DNA of 64,000 nucleotides from Bradyrhizobium daqingense (lineage in GTDB: Bacteria; Pseudomonadota; Alphaproteobacteria; Rhizobiales; Xanthobacteraceae): assembly GCF_021044685.1 (NCBI RefSeq), contig NZ_CP088014.1:1-64000 (forward strand), given 5' to 3'. Shown here piece after piece: positions 44,892 to 55,196 of this stretch (its first letter is position 1; every line of letters begins with the position of its first letter). The translations under genes and the position numbers were made by a program. The notes below the pieces were generated by a model. It was not told the DNA's origin. It saw only the letters and a program-made list of their open reading frames with translations, and ran no database searches.

Positions 44892-46808
44892 ATGAACATG
44901 ATCGTCACGCCTGCCTCGCCCGCCACCCCGAACGGCACCACGCGTCCCCAGGTGCGTATCGTCATCGTCGGCCATGTCGATCACGGCAAGTCGACGCTGG
45001 TCGGCCGCCTGCTGCACGAGACCGGCAGCTTGCCTGAGGGCAAGCTCGAAATGCTCAAAGCCGTCAGCGCGCGGCGCGGCATGCCGTTCGAATGGTCGTT
45101 CCTGCTCGACGCGCTCCAGACCGAGCGCGATCAGGGCATCACCATCGACACCACGCAGATCCGCTTCCGCACCAATTCGCGCGACATCGTGCTGATCGAC
45201 GCGCCGGGCCATGCCGAATTCCTCCGCAACATGATCACCGGCGCCTCGCAGGCCGATGGCGCGGTGCTGATCATCGACGCGCTCGAAGGCGTGCGCGACC
45301 AGACCCGTCGGCACGGCTATCTGCTGCATCTGCTGGGCGTGAAGCAGGTCGCTGTCGTCGTCAACAAAATGGACCGTGTCGATTTCAGCGCCGCGCGTTT
45401 CAAGGAAATCAGCGACGAGATCTCGGCGCATCTGCAAGGCCTCGGCGTGACGCCGACCGCGGTGATCCCGATCTCGGCCCGCGACGGCGACGGCGTCGCC
45501 GCGCGCACCGACCGGATCTCCTGGTACAAGGGACCGACGGTGGTCGAGGCACTGGACCGGCTCGAGCCGGCGCGGCCGCTGGAAGCGCTGGCACTGCGGC
45601 TGCCGGTGCAGGCGATCTACAAGTTCGACGATCGCCGCATCGTGGCGGGCCGGATCGAATCCGGCAGCCTGGTTGCCGGCGACGAGATCGTGATCATGCC
45701 GGCCGGCAAGATCGCCAAGATCAAGACGGTCGAAAGCTGGCCGGTGACGCCCGTCGCGGGACGGCAGGGCGCCGGCCGCTCGGTCGGCATCACGCTGGAC
45801 CGTGAGCTCTTCATCGAGCGCGGCGACATCGTCGCACATGCGGGCAGCGCACCGCGCGAGACGCGGCGGCTGCGCGCGCGGATCTTCTGGCTGCACGACA
45901 AGCCGCTCGCCAAGGGTGACCAGCTGCTGGTGCGCTGCGGGCCGAAGGAAAGCCGCGCCACCGTCGTCGCCATCGAGAAGGCGGTCGATCCCGGTGAATT
46001 GTCGAGCAGCGAGAATAAGGCGATCGGCCGCAACCATGTCGGCGAGATCGACATTTCCCTGTCGAGCCCGATTGCCACCGATCCCTATACCGACAATCCG
46101 CGCACCGGCCGGCTCGTGATCGAAGTGTCCGGACGAATCGCCGGTGGCGGCCTCGTGCTGTCGGTCGACGCTGGCCAACGCGCCGTGCCTGTTGACATCG
46201 TGCCGGTGGAATCGGCGCTGCGGCCCGACGAGCGCTCCGCGCGCTACCGCCACAACGGTGCCGTGGTCTGGCTGACCGGCCTGCCCGCCTCCGGCAAGTC
46301 GACGCTTGCCAAAGCGCTGGAGCGGCGGCTGTTCAGCAATGGCGGCTCGCCAATCCTGCTCGACGGCGACACGATCCGCGCCGGTCTCAACAGCGATCTC
46401 GGCTTCTCTGCGACTGATCGCAGCGAGAACATCCGCCGCCTCGCCGAGGTCGCGACGCATCTCGCCCGCAACGGCCACATCGCCATCGTCGCCGCGGTTT
46501 CACCAGCCCGCGAGGACCGCGCCACCGCGCGGCGCATCGCCGACACCGCGTTCCGCGAGATCCATGTCGCGACGCCGGCCGAGGTGTGCGAGGAGCGCGA
46601 CCCCAAGGGCCATTACAAGAAGGCCCGTGCCGGCGCGCTCACCTCGTTCACCGGCATCGGCAACGACTATGAAGCGCCGCAAGCGGCCGAGCTCGTGATC
46701 GACACGTCGGCACGGACGGTCGCTGAAGCCGCCGACGAAATCGAGCAGATGCTCAAGAGCACCGGCGTGCTGTTCGACGAAGTCGTGGACCTCGCCGCGA
46801 ACATTTGA
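44892..46808 (+). CDS. cysNC: Bifunctional CysN-CysC: ATP-sulfurylase GTPase subunit fused to APS kinase
   Basis: A 638-residue fusion. The N-terminal EF-Tu-like GTPase (about 1-435) has P-loop GHVDHGKST, the DAPGH switch and NKMD, driving APS synthesis with CysD. The C-terminal APS kinase (about 440-638) has P-loop [30 protein letters not shown] and a final [14 protein letters not shown] region, phosphorylating APS to PAPS. Because CysH here is the APS-reducing type, PAPS is probably for sulfotransfer rather than reduction. Alpha- and gammaproteobacteria often carry this fusion, sometimes called nodQ in nodulation loci. Confidence 0.95.
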   Translation: MNMIVTPASPATPNGTTRPQVRIVIVGHVDHGKSTLVGRLLHETGSLPEGKLEMLKAVSARRGMPFEWSFLLDALQTERDQGITIDTTQIRFRTNSRDIVLIDAPGHAEFLRNMITGASQADGAVLIIDALEGVRDQTRRHGYLLHLLGVKQVAVVVNKMDRVDFSAARFKEISDEISAHLQGLGVTPTAVIPISARDGDGVAARTDRISWYKGPTVVEALDRLEPARPLEALALRLPVQAIYKFDDRRIVAGRIESGSLVAGDEIVIMPAGKIAKIKTVESWPVTPVAGRQGAGRSVGITLDRELFIERGDIVAHAGSAPRETRRLRARIFWLHDKPLAKGDQLLVRCGPKESRATVVAIEKAVDPGELSSSENKAIGRNHVGEIDISLSSPIATDPYTDNPRTGRLVIEVSGRIAGGGLVLSVDAGQRAVPVDIVPVESALRPDERSARYRHNGAVVWLTGLPASGKSTLAKALERRLFSNGGSPILLDGDTIRAGLNSDLGFSATDRSENIRRLAEVATHLARNGHIAIVAAVSPAREDRATARRIADTAFREIHVATPAEVCEERDPKGHYKKARAGALTSFTGIGNDYEAPQAAELVIDTSARTVAEAADEIEQMLKSTGVLFDEVVDLAANI

Positions 46809-46826
46809 GGCGTGACTTCATCCCCC

Positions 46827-46933
46827 GCTGTCGTCGCCCGGCGTGACCGGACGACCCAGTATTCCAGAGACGGCGTTGGGATACGGGCAAGCCGCGGCGT
46901 ACTGGATTCCCCGCCTTCGCGGGGAATGACAGC
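46827..46933. repeat. Extragenic inverted repeat, family C copy 2
   Basis: GCTGTCGTCGCCCGGCGTGACC at the left and CCTTCGCGGGGAATGACAGC at the right, with GACCCAGTATTCCAGAGAC and GCGTACTGGATTCC as inner arms. The inner arms match copy 1 best. Between cysNC and glcB. Confidence 0.75.
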
Positions 46934-47104
46934 GATGCCCTGGCCTCGCCGCTTTACTTGACATTTTGACAAGCCCCTAGGGGTCTTCTCACCGCCCCTT
47001 TTTTGAGGCTAATAGGCCCCCGAAAGTCGCCCCCAGCGGGCGCATTTTGCTGCTGTCGGGTCGAAAGCAGCCAAAAACAGCCATTTCCAACAAGAAAGCC
47101 CATC
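46934..47104. other. Leader region of malate synthase G
   Basis: Contains TTGACATTTTGACAAGCC near 46956, a perfect CCCCTAGGGG palindrome near 46975, and a GC-rich leader with no recognisable gene. It may hold the glcB promoter and an operator, but no known motif was identified. Confidence 0.35.
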
Positions 47105-49270
47105 ATGAAACGCGTCGACGCCCACGGATTGAAGATCGCTCCCGTCCTGTTCGATTTCATCGCCAAGGAAGCGACCCCGAAAACGGGGATCGCGCCGGAT
47201 GCGTTCTGGGCCGGGCTTGCTGGCATCATCAAGGAGCTGGGGCCGAAGAACAGGTCACTGCTCGCATTCCGCGACACGCTTCAGGCCAAGATCGACGACT
47301 GGCACCGCGCCAACAAGGGCAAGGCGTTCGATCTCGATGCCTACACCGCCTTCCTGAAGGAGATCGACTATCTCGTCCCGGAGCCGGCGACGCAGAAGGT
47401 CGAAACTGCCAATGTCGACGAGGAGATCGGCAAGATCTGCGGCCCGCAGCTCGTGGTGCCGCTCACCAATGCGCGCTACGCGCTGAACGCGGCGAATGCG
47501 CGCTGGGGTTCGCTCTATGATGCCTTCTACGGCACCGATGCGATTCCGCACGATCCGTCCGAGAGCGGCAACGGTTACAACAAGGCGCACGGCGACAAGG
47601 TGATCGCCAAGGCCAAGGCGTTCCTCGACGCCGCCGCGCCGCTGGCGACCGGCAGCCACACCGACGTCACCGCCTACAGCGTCGTCGCAGGTCAGCTCGC
47701 GGTGAAGCTGAAGAGCGGCAACGCGTCCGCGCTGAAGAACGCCGCCCAGTTCGCCGGCTTCCAGGGCGATGCGGCAGCTCCAAGCGCGGTGTTGCTCGTC
47801 AACAACGGCCTGCATGTCGAGGTCAAGATCGACCGCAGCAGCGCGATCGGCAAGGACGATCCGGCCGGCGTTGCCGACATGATCATGGAATCCGCGGTCT
47901 CGACCATCCTCGACATGGAAGACTCGGTCGCCGCCGTCGATGCCGAAGACAAGGTGCTGGTCTACCGCAACACGCTCGGCCTGATGAACGGCACGCTGTC
48001 GGCCGATTTCGAGAAGGGCGGCAAGACCCTGACGCGCTCGCTCAATGCCGACCGCCTTTACAAGACGCCCGACGGCAAGGGCGAGCTCAAGCTGCACGGC
48101 CGCAGCCTGCTGCTGATGCGCAATTGCGGTCACCATATGTTCACCGACGCGGTGCTGGACGAGAAGGGTGAGGAAATTCCGGAAGGCCTGCTCGATGCCG
48201 CCGTCTCCGGCCTGCTCGCCATTCACGACCTCAAGGGCAACTCCAAGGTCAAGAACAGCCGCACCGGATCGGCCTATATCGTCAAGCCGAAGATGCACGG
48301 TCCCGAGGAGGTGTCACTGACCTGCGAGATCTTCGACCGCGTCGAGAAGATGCTGGGCCTGCCCGAAAACACGCTGAAGGTCGGCATCATGGACGAGGAG
48401 CGGCGCACCACCGTCAACCTCAAGGCCTGCATCCAGCGCGCCTCCAAGCGCATCATGTTCATCAACACCGGCTTCCTCGACCGCACCGGTGACGAGATCC
48501 ACACCTCGATGGAGGCGGGTCCGATGATCCGCAAGAACGAGATGAAGGCGCAGGCCTGGATCAAGGCCTATGAGGACTGGAACGTCGACATGGGCCTGAT
48601 CGATGGTCTCCCCGGCCATGCCCAGATCGGCAAGGGCATGTGGGCCGCGCCCGACAAGATGGCGGACATGCTGGCGCAAAAGCTCGCCCATCCGCAGGCC
48701 GGCGCCACCACCGCCTGGGTGCCCTCGCCGACCGCCGCGACCCTGCACGCGCTGCACTACCACCAGGTCAACGTCGTTGCGCGTCAGCAGGAGCTCACCA
48801 AGGGCGGGCCGCGCGCAAAGCTCTCGGACATCCTCACCATTCCGGTATCGAAGTCGAACTGGGCGCCCGACGACGTCAAGCAGGAGATCGACAACAACTG
48901 CCAGGGCATCCTCGGCTATGTCGTGCGCTGGATCGACCAGGGCGTCGGCTGCTCCAAGGTGCCCGACATCCATGATGTCGGCCTGATGGAAGACCGCGCC
49001 ACCTTGCGCATCTCCAGCCAGCATCTCGCCAACTGGCTGCATCAGGGCGTGATCACCGAGGCCCAGGTGATGGAATCGCTCAAGCGCATGGCCGTCGTCG
49101 TCGACAAGCAGAACGCCGGCGATCCCATCTACAAGCCGATGGCGCCCGCCTTCGACGGCGTCGCCTTCAAGGCGGCCTGCGATCTCATCTTCAAAGGCCG
49201 CGAGCAGCCGAACGGATACACCGAATACATCCTCACCGCGCGCCGCCGCGAGGCCAAGTCTCTTGGATGA
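47105..49270 (+). CDS. glcB: Malate synthase G
   Basis: A 721-residue enzyme condensing glyoxylate with acetyl-CoA, the usual length for the G isoform. ATG 47105 starts [18 protein letters not shown]; the frame is open upstream but without similarity. Conserved segments include [21 protein letters not shown] (metal ligands), [37 protein letters not shown] and [13 protein letters not shown]. It serves the glyoxylate/glycolate route. No aceA or glycolate oxidase gene is adjacent. A terminator follows at 49337-49364. Confidence 0.97.
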   Translation: MKRVDAHGLKIAPVLFDFIAKEATPKTGIAPDAFWAGLAGIIKELGPKNRSLLAFRDTLQAKIDDWHRANKGKAFDLDAYTAFLKEIDYLVPEPATQKVETANVDEEIGKICGPQLVVPLTNARYALNAANARWGSLYDAFYGTDAIPHDPSESGNGYNKAHGDKVIAKAKAFLDAAAPLATGSHTDVTAYSVVAGQLAVKLKSGNASALKNAAQFAGFQGDAAAPSAVLLVNNGLHVEVKIDRSSAIGKDDPAGVADMIMESAVSTILDMEDSVAAVDAEDKVLVYRNTLGLMNGTLSADFEKGGKTLTRSLNADRLYKTPDGKGELKLHGRSLLLMRNCGHHMFTDAVLDEKGEEIPEGLLDAAVSGLLAIHDLKGNSKVKNSRTGSAYIVKPKMHGPEEVSLTCEIFDRVEKMLGLPENTLKVGIMDEERRTTVNLKACIQRASKRIMFINTGFLDRTGDEIHTSMEAGPMIRKNEMKAQAWIKAYEDWNVDMGLIDGLPGHAQIGKGMWAAPDKMADMLAQKLAHPQAGATTAWVPSPTAATLHALHYHQVNVVARQQELTKGGPRAKLSDILTIPVSKSNWAPDDVKQEIDNNCQGILGYVVRWIDQGVGCSKVPDIHDVGLMEDRATLRISSQHLANWLHQGVITEAQVMESLKRMAVVVDKQNAGDPIYKPMAPAFDGVAFKAACDLIFKGREQPNGYTEYILTARRREAKSLG

Positions 49271-49336
49271 CAAGCCTCGTGAATGACAAGGCTCTTGGAT
49301 GACAAGGCGGCGGGCCGACCCGGTCAGTTGAACGTC

Positions 49337-49364
49337 AAAAACCCCGGTGCAAGCCGGGGCTTTT
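49337..49364 (+). terminator. Intrinsic terminator after glcB
   Basis: The stem CCCCGG / CCGGGG (49342-49347 and 49354-49359) has a six-base loop, then CTTTT. An A-run precedes it, so it could function in both directions. Confidence 0.75.
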
Positions 49365-49391
49365 ATTGGACGAAACGTCGCGATGCACCGC

Positions 49392-49417
49392 GGAACTGGC
49401 TGCGCGGCGCTCGCGTT
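49392..49417 (+). promoter_or_regulatory. Sigma-EcfG promoter of csbD
   Basis: GGAAC (49392-49396), 17 bases, CGTT (49414-49417): an exact match to the alphaproteobacterial general-stress consensus, 32 bases before the csbD ATG. Confidence 0.82.
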
Positions 49418-49449
49418 GTCCGGCCATCATCAACCAACGGGAGATGGTC

Positions 49450-49650
49450 ATGGACTGGAATCGGATCGAAGGAAACTGGAAGCAATTCAAGGGCTCGGCC
49501 AAGGAGAAATGGGGCAAGCTCACGGACGACGACCTTCAATTGATCGAGGGTCGGCGCGAGCAGCTCGAGGGCCGACTTCAGGAGCGCTACGGCAAGGCCA
49601 AGGATCAGGTCCGCCAGGACGTCGACGACTGGCTCAAGTCGCTGCATTAA
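49450..49650 (+). CDS. CsbD family stress protein
   Basis: A 66-residue hydrophilic helical protein starting MDWNRIEGNWKQFKGSAKE, with WGKLTDDDLQLIEGRREQLEG and RYGKAKDQVRQDVDDW, the complete CsbD/YjbJ pattern. GGGAG lies six to ten bases before ATG 49450; ATG 49444 is an alternative. The transcript is monocistronic, bounded by an exact sigma-EcfG promoter and an intrinsic terminator. CsbD proteins are stress-induced; their molecular role is unknown. Confidence 0.94.
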   Translation: MDWNRIEGNWKQFKGSAKEKWGKLTDDDLQLIEGRREQLEGRLQERYGKAKDQVRQDVDDWLKSLH

Positions 49651-49664
49651 GACAGCAAGAAAGA

Positions 49665-49690
49665 AGCCCCGGCCCAGGCCGGGGCTTTTT
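49665..49690 (+). terminator. Intrinsic terminator of csbD
   Basis: A perfect ten-base stem AGCCCCGGCC / GGCCGGGGCT with a two-base loop, followed by T4-T5. Confidence 0.9.
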
Positions 49691-49699
49691 CTTCGACGT

Positions 49700-49773
49700 G
49701 TAGCCCGGATGAGCGAAGCGACATCCGGGACCTTTGTCGCGGCGCCCCGGATCGCTTTGCTCATCCGGGCTGC
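49700..49773. repeat. Extragenic inverted repeat, family F (TAGCCCGGATGAGC)
   Basis: The outer arms GTAGCCCGGATGAGCGAAGCGA / CGCTTTGCTCATCCGGGCTGC and inner arms CATCCGGG / CCCCGGAT form a long hairpin between the csbD terminator and the small membrane protein gene. Confidence 0.8.
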
Positions 49774-49781
49774 GAACCGCG

Positions 49782-49937
49782 CTAGAATACCGCCAGATAT
49801 TTCAGCAGCGACACGATACCGATGATGATGACGATCACGCGCGCAATCTGCTTGGCGCGGCCGTCCATCGGCAACATGTTGATGAGATAAAGCACGAGAA
49901 TGACGACGAGAAAGGTGACGAGTACGCCGACCAGCAT
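49782..49937 (-). CDS. Small two-TM protein, Thivi_2564-like family
   Basis: A 51-residue protein starting MLVGVLVTFLVVILVLYLIN and ending SLLKYLAVF. It has two hydrophobic helices (1-21 and 31-50) joined by a short loop, MLPMDGRAKQIAR. The PMDGRAKQI-type loop between two helices is the pattern of the Thivi_2564 small membrane proteins. AAGGGGGGT lies eight bases before the ATG. An exact sigma-EcfG promoter lies 41 bases upstream, so it is probably a general-stress gene. Function unknown. Confidence 0.8.
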   Translation of the reverse strand: MLVGVLVTFLVVILVLYLINMLPMDGRAKQIARVIVIIIGIVSLLKYLAVF

Positions 49938-49977
49938 CGCTAGGACCCCCCTTCAGGCAAATTGCCGACCCTACTCT

Positions 49978-50002
49978 AACGCCCACCCTGCTCGTCGGTT
50001 CC
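49978..50002 (-). promoter_or_regulatory. Sigma-EcfG promoter of the small membrane protein gene
   Basis: On the minus strand GGAAC, 16 bases, CGTT: an exact consensus match, with the CGTT 41 bases before the ATG at 49937. Confidence 0.8.
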
Positions 50003-50196
50003 ACTCCAGCAACCCATTGCAACTTCTAGTATTTCCGTAGTTCTACGATCGGCCGACCTGCCTAAAACTTTACCCTTTTGCTCTCAGATGCAGAAACCGT
50101 TAGGGCCGTCGGCCGCAAAACCATGCGACGCCGGAGCTGCTACGCGCCCATTTGTCGGTGTTGCCGGGCGTCTTCGCGGGAAATTGGGGGACTTCG

Positions 50197-52290
50197 ATGC
50201 TGAATCGTCTGACCGTATCCGCGCTGTTGAAGGCGGTGATCGCGATCACGTCGGTCTGCGTGGTGATCGCGCTCTCGCTCACCGCCTACGAATCCTGGGA
50301 TCGCCTGAAAACCGCGAGCCGTATCTCGCAGATCGCGGGCGCGTCCGCCGACCTGTTCAAGGCGATGCACAATCTGCGCACCGATCGCTCCACCACCAAC
50401 CGGCTGCTGAACGCGACCGAGCCGATGGACGCCGAGATCGAGAAATATCTCCGTGGATTGCGCGATACCGAGATGCCGGCCATGGCGCGCGCGCTCGAAC
50501 TGCTGCCGACGATGAGCTTCCCGCAATCAGGCACGCTGGTGCCTGAGCTCGCGCGGCTCTACAAATTGCTGAGCGAACAGCAGAAACAGTTCTGGGAGGA
50601 AGTCGCCAAGCCCAAGGACCAGCGCCGTGCCGGCCTGCCCAAGGAATATATGGAGACGACCCAGGGCCTGCTCGAAACGCTCGACAAGCTTTCCAATGTC
50701 CTGGCCGCCACCGTCAACCACCAGGACGCCGTGATCGACCAGTTGCTGGCGATCAAGCAGACCGCCTGGCTGCTGCGCAACACCGCCGGCGAAGCTTCGC
50801 TGGTCGTTTCGACCGGGCTTGCCGCCGGCAAGATCACGCCCGAGGCCCGCCAGTCCTACGTGCAATATGTCGGCGGCACCGCCGCGATGTGGAAGGCGCT
50901 GGAATTGTCGACCTCCGGCATGCAATTGCCGCCCGCGCTCGTCTCGGCCATGGCCGCGGCCAAGACTGCTTACTTCGATCCACAATATCTCGCCCTGCGT
51001 GACCGCCTTGCGGACACGCTGGTCAAGGGCGAAAAGGCCGAGATGACCGCCAATCAGTGGAGTCCGGTCACGGTCGGCCGCCTGGCGAGTGCCGTCGCAG
51101 TGGCGGAGGCTGCGCTCGACGCCGCCAAGGCCCATACGCTGGAGCAACACGGCGCCGCGCAGCGCGCACTGATCCTGCAGCTCGCCCTCCTGGCGCTCGC
51201 GATCGGTCTCGCCGTCGCCGCAGTCATGCTGGTCAACCGTCGCGTCATCGATCCGCTCAACACCATCCGCGACGCGATGCTCAAGGTCGCCGGCGGCGAC
51301 CTTGCCATCGACAGCGGCTATCTCGACCGCCAGGATGAGATTGGCGCCCTTGCCGGCGCGTTGGAAACCTTCAAGCAGCAGGCCGCCGAGAAACTGAGGA
51401 TCGAGGCGCAGGAGCGCGAACGCAATGTCGGCGCCGCCGCGCGCCAGCGCGCGGTCGAGGCCTATGTCGGCGAGTTCGAGGGCGCGGTGCGCAAGACGCT
51501 CGGCGAATTGAGCGAAGCTTCCGGCGAGATGCGCAAGACCTCGGGCGACCTCTCCGCCGTGTCGCGCCAGACCAATGACCGCGTCCAGGTGGCCGGCAAG
51601 GCCTCCAATGATGCCTCCATGAGCGTCGACAGCGTGGCCGCCGCCGCCGAGGAGCTCTCGGCCTCGATCAACGACATCAGCCAACAGGCCGCCCATGCCG
51701 CGGGCATCGCCAGCCGCGCCGTGAACCAGGCGCGCGAAACCGACAGCACCGTGCAGGGGCTGGCGCAATCGGCGGGCCGCATCGGCGAGGTCGTCGGCTT
51801 GATCAATACGATCGCGGCGCAGACCAATCTGCTCGCGCTCAACGCCACGATCGAGGCCGCGCGTGCCGGCGAAGCGGGGCGCGGATTTGCGGTCGTCGCC
51901 TCCGAAGTGAAATCGCTCGCGAGTCAGACCGCGAAAGCGACCGAAGAGATCTCCGAGCAGATCGCCGACATCCAGAAGGTCGCTGGCGATGCCATCAACG
52001 CCATTCAGGCCATCGGCGGCATCATCGGCGAAGTGAACGAGGTCGCGACCGCGATTGCGGCTGCCGTGCAGGAGCAGGGCGCAGCCACGCAGGAGATCAC
52101 CCGCAGCACGCAATATGCCGCGCAGGGCACCAAGAACGTCTCGGACAACATCACGGGCGTCAAAGCCGATGCGGACGCCGCAGCCGGTGCTGCGGAGAAC
52201 GTCAAGCACGCCTCGGAGACGCTCGAGATCCAAAGCCGCCAGCTCGGTGAGCAGGTCAGCGATTTCCTGGGCAAGATCCGCGCGGCGTAG
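50197..52290 (+). CDS. Methyl-accepting chemotaxis protein
   Basis: A 697-residue chemoreceptor. ATG 50197 has GGGGGA eight bases upstream; the frame is open to 50152. TM1 is at about 9-30. A large mostly helical periplasmic domain (about 31-325) is followed by TM2 ([21 protein letters not shown]), a HAMP domain ([23 protein letters not shown]) and the signalling domain with hairpin tip [20 protein letters not shown] and [15 protein letters not shown]. No che genes are nearby. The ligand is unknown. Confidence 0.94.
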   Translation: MLNRLTVSALLKAVIAITSVCVVIALSLTAYESWDRLKTASRISQIAGASADLFKAMHNLRTDRSTTNRLLNATEPMDAEIEKYLRGLRDTEMPAMARALELLPTMSFPQSGTLVPELARLYKLLSEQQKQFWEEVAKPKDQRRAGLPKEYMETTQGLLETLDKLSNVLAATVNHQDAVIDQLLAIKQTAWLLRNTAGEASLVVSTGLAAGKITPEARQSYVQYVGGTAAMWKALELSTSGMQLPPALVSAMAAAKTAYFDPQYLALRDRLADTLVKGEKAEMTANQWSPVTVGRLASAVAVAEAALDAAKAHTLEQHGAAQRALILQLALLALAIGLAVAAVMLVNRRVIDPLNTIRDAMLKVAGGDLAIDSGYLDRQDEIGALAGALETFKQQAAEKLRIEAQERERNVGAAARQRAVEAYVGEFEGAVRKTLGELSEASGEMRKTSGDLSAVSRQTNDRVQVAGKASNDASMSVDSVAAAAEELSASINDISQQAAHAAGIASRAVNQARETDSTVQGLAQSAGRIGEVVGLINTIAAQTNLLALNATIEAARAGEAGRGFAVVASEVKSLASQTAKATEEISEQIADIQKVAGDAINAIQAIGGIIGEVNEVATAIAAAVQEQGAATQEITRSTQYAAQGTKNVSDNITGVKADADAAAGAAENVKHASETLEIQSRQLGEQVSDFLGKIRAA

Positions 52291-52310
52291 CACGCCAACG
52301 CGCCGCTCTC

Positions 52311-52342
52311 GATGTCGTCCTGGCGGAAGCCAGGACGACATC
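52311..52342. repeat. Perfect 14-base inverted repeat with GGAA loop
   Basis: GATGTCGTCCTGGC (52311-52324) and its exact complement (52329-52342) enclose GGAA, a GNRA-type tetraloop. It lies between the convergent chemoreceptor and DUF2865 genes and is probably a bidirectional transcript end, although no T-run follows. Confidence 0.85.
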
Positions 52343-52354
52343 GAAGAGCTTCCT

Positions 52355-53008
52355 CTATTCCTTCGCCACCACCGGCACCTGGCGGAATCTGGCCCGCACC
52401 GAGTCCGGCAGGGGCGAGAAATTCATCGCGACGCCGCGGCGGTCGTTGGCATTGCGCGTTGCGACCACCAGGCCGCCAGCGCCCGCGACGATATCACCCT
52501 TGCGCAAGGTGGGGTCGTCCTCGACCTTGACCTGGGCGAGCCCCACCGGATCCTTGCCGTTGCAGGTGCAGCCCGTGACGATTTCGTTGCGGTAGCGGAA
52601 GGCGTTCGGCAGGTCGGAATAGGACTTTCCGTTCTGCGTCGTGGCGTCGTCGATATTGCTGCCATAGACCAGTGAGGTTTCGGACGCCGGGCAAAAGCTC
52701 TTGCAGGATTGCGCCTTGCTTTCGGCATCGCTTCCCTGCGCCGGGAAATAGCGTCCGTCACATCCGCGCACGCAATAGGCGGTGCCGCCGCCATAGGCGG
52801 CCCGCTGTCGCGGCACATCGTAGCGCGGCACGTCGTCATGCGGGAACGGTGTCCGGATCTCCGGCGGCGGCCGCATCCGGAAGCCGCCGAACAATTGGGA
52901 GAAGAAGTCCTGCGCATGCGCCGACGGCGCCAGCGCGAGACCAAGAGAGGCTATCGCAACAAAGGCTGCGGCAGCACCAGCCAGCTTGGCGATCGACCGT
53001 GTTCTCAT
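52355..53008 (-). CDS. DUF2865 exported Cys-rich protein
   Basis: A 217-residue secreted protein. The signal peptide (about 1-33) ends PSAHAQ. The DUF2865 core has six Cys: YCVRGCDGRYFP, SCKSFCPASETSLVYG and GCTCNGKDPVGL. These probably form disulfides or bind metal. SYSDLPNAFRYRNEIV lies between them. The C-terminal part resembles a small beta domain (LRKGDIVAGAGGLVVAT). The family is largely restricted to Rhizobiales and of unknown function. It is convergent with the chemoreceptor gene. Confidence 0.88.
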   Translation of the reverse strand: MRTRSIAKLAGAAAAFVAIASLGLALAPSAHAQDFFSQLFGGFRMRPPPEIRTPFPHDDVPRYDVPRQRAAYGGGTAYCVRGCDGRYFPAQGSDAESKAQSCKSFCPASETSLVYGSNIDDATTQNGKSYSDLPNAFRYRNEIVTGCTCNGKDPVGLAQVKVEDDPTLRKGDIVAGAGGLVVATRNANDRRGVAMNFSPLPDSVRARFRQVPVVAKE

Positions 53009-53052
53009 GTGACCTCATTCAAACCAAAGGCGCGCTTCGTCCCGAATGCGGG

Positions 53053-53859
53053 TTAGTTCACCGACGACGCCGAAATGTTCAGCGCCTGCCGGCCCGAAGG
53101 CAGCGCGGTCACCGCCGGACGCTTGCGCACGGAATCGCCTCCCCTGGCCATCAGAGGCGCGTTCTTCGGCAGCACCACGACCTTGGCACCGACATTGACG
53201 CGGCCGAAGAGGTCGATGACGTCCTCATTGGTCATGCGGATGCAGCCGGACGAGACGAACTTGCCGATGGTGCTGGGATCGTTGGTGCCGTGGATGCGGT
53301 ATTCGCTCGAGCCGAGATACATCGCGCGTGCCCCGAGCGGGTTGCCAGGACCACCGGCGACGAAACGCGGCAGATAGGGCTGGCGCGCGATCATCTGGGC
53401 CGGCGGGTGCCAGTCCGGCCACTCCGCCTTGCGGCTGACGCTCTGCACACCCGACCAGGTGAATCCCTCGCGACCGACGCCGACGCCGTAGCGGACGGCG
53501 CGCCCCTGGCCGAGCACGTAATAGAGATAGGTGTTGTTGGTATCGATGACGATGGTGCCGGCCGGCTCGCCCCTGTCGAAGCTGACGATCTGCCTGCGCA
53601 GACGGTCGGGCAGTTGCGCATCCTCATCGGTGGCCTGCGGCGACTCGTTGACGTCGCCTCGGGCGTAGCCTTGCGGGTATCCCGGAGCAAAACCTTGGGA
53701 ATAGCCCTGGTCCTGCGGATAGGCCAGCGGCTGCATCGGCGCATGGCCGAACGTCTGGGCGCTCGCACCAGTGAGGGGCAAAGTGAGCAATACGGTCGCG
53801 AATGCACAGATCGTGACGGCGCGCGGTGAGAAGCGGCGGACGAGAGAGAACCTTGTCAT
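53053..53859 (-). CDS. L,D-transpeptidase (YkuD domain)
   Basis: 268 residues from ATG 53859 with a signal peptide MTRFSLVRRFSPRAVTICAF... ending GASAQ. A Gln/Gly/Tyr-rich linker follows, then the YkuD domain with the catalytic set in YRIHGTNDPSTIGKFVSSGC and IRMTNEDVIDLF (His, Ser, Cys). It would form 3-3 crosslinks in peptidoglycan or attach proteins to it. The frame continues upstream to 54006 but over an exact sigma-EcfG promoter at 53906-53931, which supports the shorter start. Confidence 0.93.
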   Translation of the reverse strand: MTRFSLVRRFSPRAVTICAFATVLLTLPLTGASAQTFGHAPMQPLAYPQDQGYSQGFAPGYPQGYARGDVNESPQATDEDAQLPDRLRRQIVSFDRGEPAGTIVIDTNNTYLYYVLGQGRAVRYGVGVGREGFTWSGVQSVSRKAEWPDWHPPAQMIARQPYLPRFVAGGPGNPLGARAMYLGSSEYRIHGTNDPSTIGKFVSSGCIRMTNEDVIDLFGRVNVGAKVVVLPKNAPLMARGGDSVRKRPAVTALPSGRQALNISASSVN

Positions 53860-53905
53860 GTGCTGCCCCGGTTGGATGTGCATCTGGGTGATGCTGCCTC
53901 CAACA

Positions 53906-53931
53906 AACGCGGCCCGACCGGCTCGGGTTCC
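53906..53931 (-). promoter_or_regulatory. Sigma-EcfG promoter of the L,D-transpeptidase gene
   Basis: On the minus strand GGAAC, 17 bases, CGTT, an exact consensus match, with CGTT 47 bases before the ATG at 53859. It predicts stress-induced cell-wall crosslinking. Confidence 0.78.
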
Positions 53932-54015
53932 CCGAACGTTTACCGCAGCAAGGTCACAGTCAAGCGAACACATCTTCACGAAGCCGCGATGGAACCGTCG
54001 CTGCATCGGCCCGTT

Positions 54016-55182
54016 ATGGATACGTCAATGGGCGCGCGGATCTCCAGCCTTCCGTGCGGGAGAGATATTGTGCGCGTCCTTCCCAGCGAACGTTTGATTC
54101 CCGGCAACAGCGAAGGCGAACCGCTTCCCGACAGTCACACCGAGCTGCCGCCGGTCATTCGCCGCACCGAGTTCGTAGCTTTCGCACTCGCAGGCCTACT
54201 GCTGATCGCCGTCGTCACCGTGCTTTATGTCGGGAGGGCATTCTTCCTGCCCGTGGTGATGGCCTTCGTCACCGGCACCATGCTGTCGCCGGCGGCGAGC
54301 TTCCTGGAACGGTGCAAGGTGCCTCGCGCGCTCGGTGCCGTCCTGATCGTGATCGCCGGGACCACGGTGGTCGCTTTTGTCGTGGCGCTGATCGCCTCGC
54401 CTGTGATGGAATGGAGCACGCGCCTGCCCGAGCTCGGCGCGCATTTGAAAGACAAGCTGCACGTATTCGACCGGCCGCTGGCGCTGTGGCGCGAGCTGCA
54501 AGCCATGATCGGCGGCTCGGAAGGGTTTCCCAGCATCCATATGCCGAAGGTCGAATGGGTGCAGCCGACGCTGGAATTTCTGTCGCCGACCTTCACCGAA
54601 TTCCTGCTGTTCTTCGTCACCCTGATCCTGTTCATCGCCAGTTGGCGCGACCTGCGGCGGGCCATGATCATGACGTTCAGCGACCGCGACGCGCGCTTGC
54701 GCACGCTGCGCATTCTCAACGAGATCGAGGTTCATCTCGGCAACTATCTGCTCACCGTGACCCTGATCAACATCGGCGTCGGCGTCGGCACCGGCCTCAT
54801 CTGCGCGCTCACCGGCATGCCCAATCCGGCCGGGCTCGGCGCGCTGGCGGCAACGCTCAACTTCATCCCCATCATCGGACCGGTCGCGATGTTCGTGGTG
54901 CTGGTGGTGGTGGGCCTCGTCGCTTTCCCCACGATCGGCGGCGGCCTCATGGCCGCGCTCGCCTTCGGCGGCCTCACCTTCCTGGAGGGGCACTTCATCA
55001 CGCCGACCATCATCGGTCGCCGCCTGGCGCTGAATGCCCTTGCGGTCCTGCTGGCGCTGGCGTTCTGGACTTGGATGTGGGGTCCGATGGGCGCGTTCCT
55101 GTCGTCACCGCTGCTCATCGTCGCCCTGATCCTCAAGGAGCATCTGCTGCCGGCGGATGCGCCGCATCTGCCGCAGGCCTGA
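54016..55182 (+). CDS. AI-2E family transporter (PerM-like membrane protein)
   Basis: About 388 residues from ATG 54016; ATGs at 53989 and 54028 are also in frame and none has a strong ribosome site. About seven to eight TM helices are predicted. TM pair FVAFALAGLLLIAVVTVLYV and FFLPVVMAFVTGTMLSP opens the domain. The cytoplasmic/periplasmic helical insert (about 120-190) and the GLGALAATLNFIPIIGPVAM motif near the C-terminus are diagnostic for AI-2E/UPF0118 proteins. Members export diverse small molecules or ions. The substrate is unknown. Confidence 0.9.
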   Translation: MDTSMGARISSLPCGRDIVRVLPSERLIPGNSEGEPLPDSHTELPPVIRRTEFVAFALAGLLLIAVVTVLYVGRAFFLPVVMAFVTGTMLSPAASFLERCKVPRALGAVLIVIAGTTVVAFVVALIASPVMEWSTRLPELGAHLKDKLHVFDRPLALWRELQAMIGGSEGFPSIHMPKVEWVQPTLEFLSPTFTEFLLFFVTLILFIASWRDLRRAMIMTFSDRDARLRTLRILNEIEVHLGNYLLTVTLINIGVGVGTGLICALTGMPNPAGLGALAATLNFIPIIGPVAMFVVLVVVGLVAFPTIGGGLMAALAFGGLTFLEGHFITPTIIGRRLALNALAVLLALAFWTWMWGPMGAFLSSPLLIVALILKEHLLPADAPHLPQA

Positions 55183-55196
55183 GGGTTTCCGCGAAC

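Noticed and set aside
43869..46478. 869-codon open frame on the minus strand
   Set aside because: It runs opposite cysD and cysNC across the divergent promoter. It is compositional antisense without motifs.
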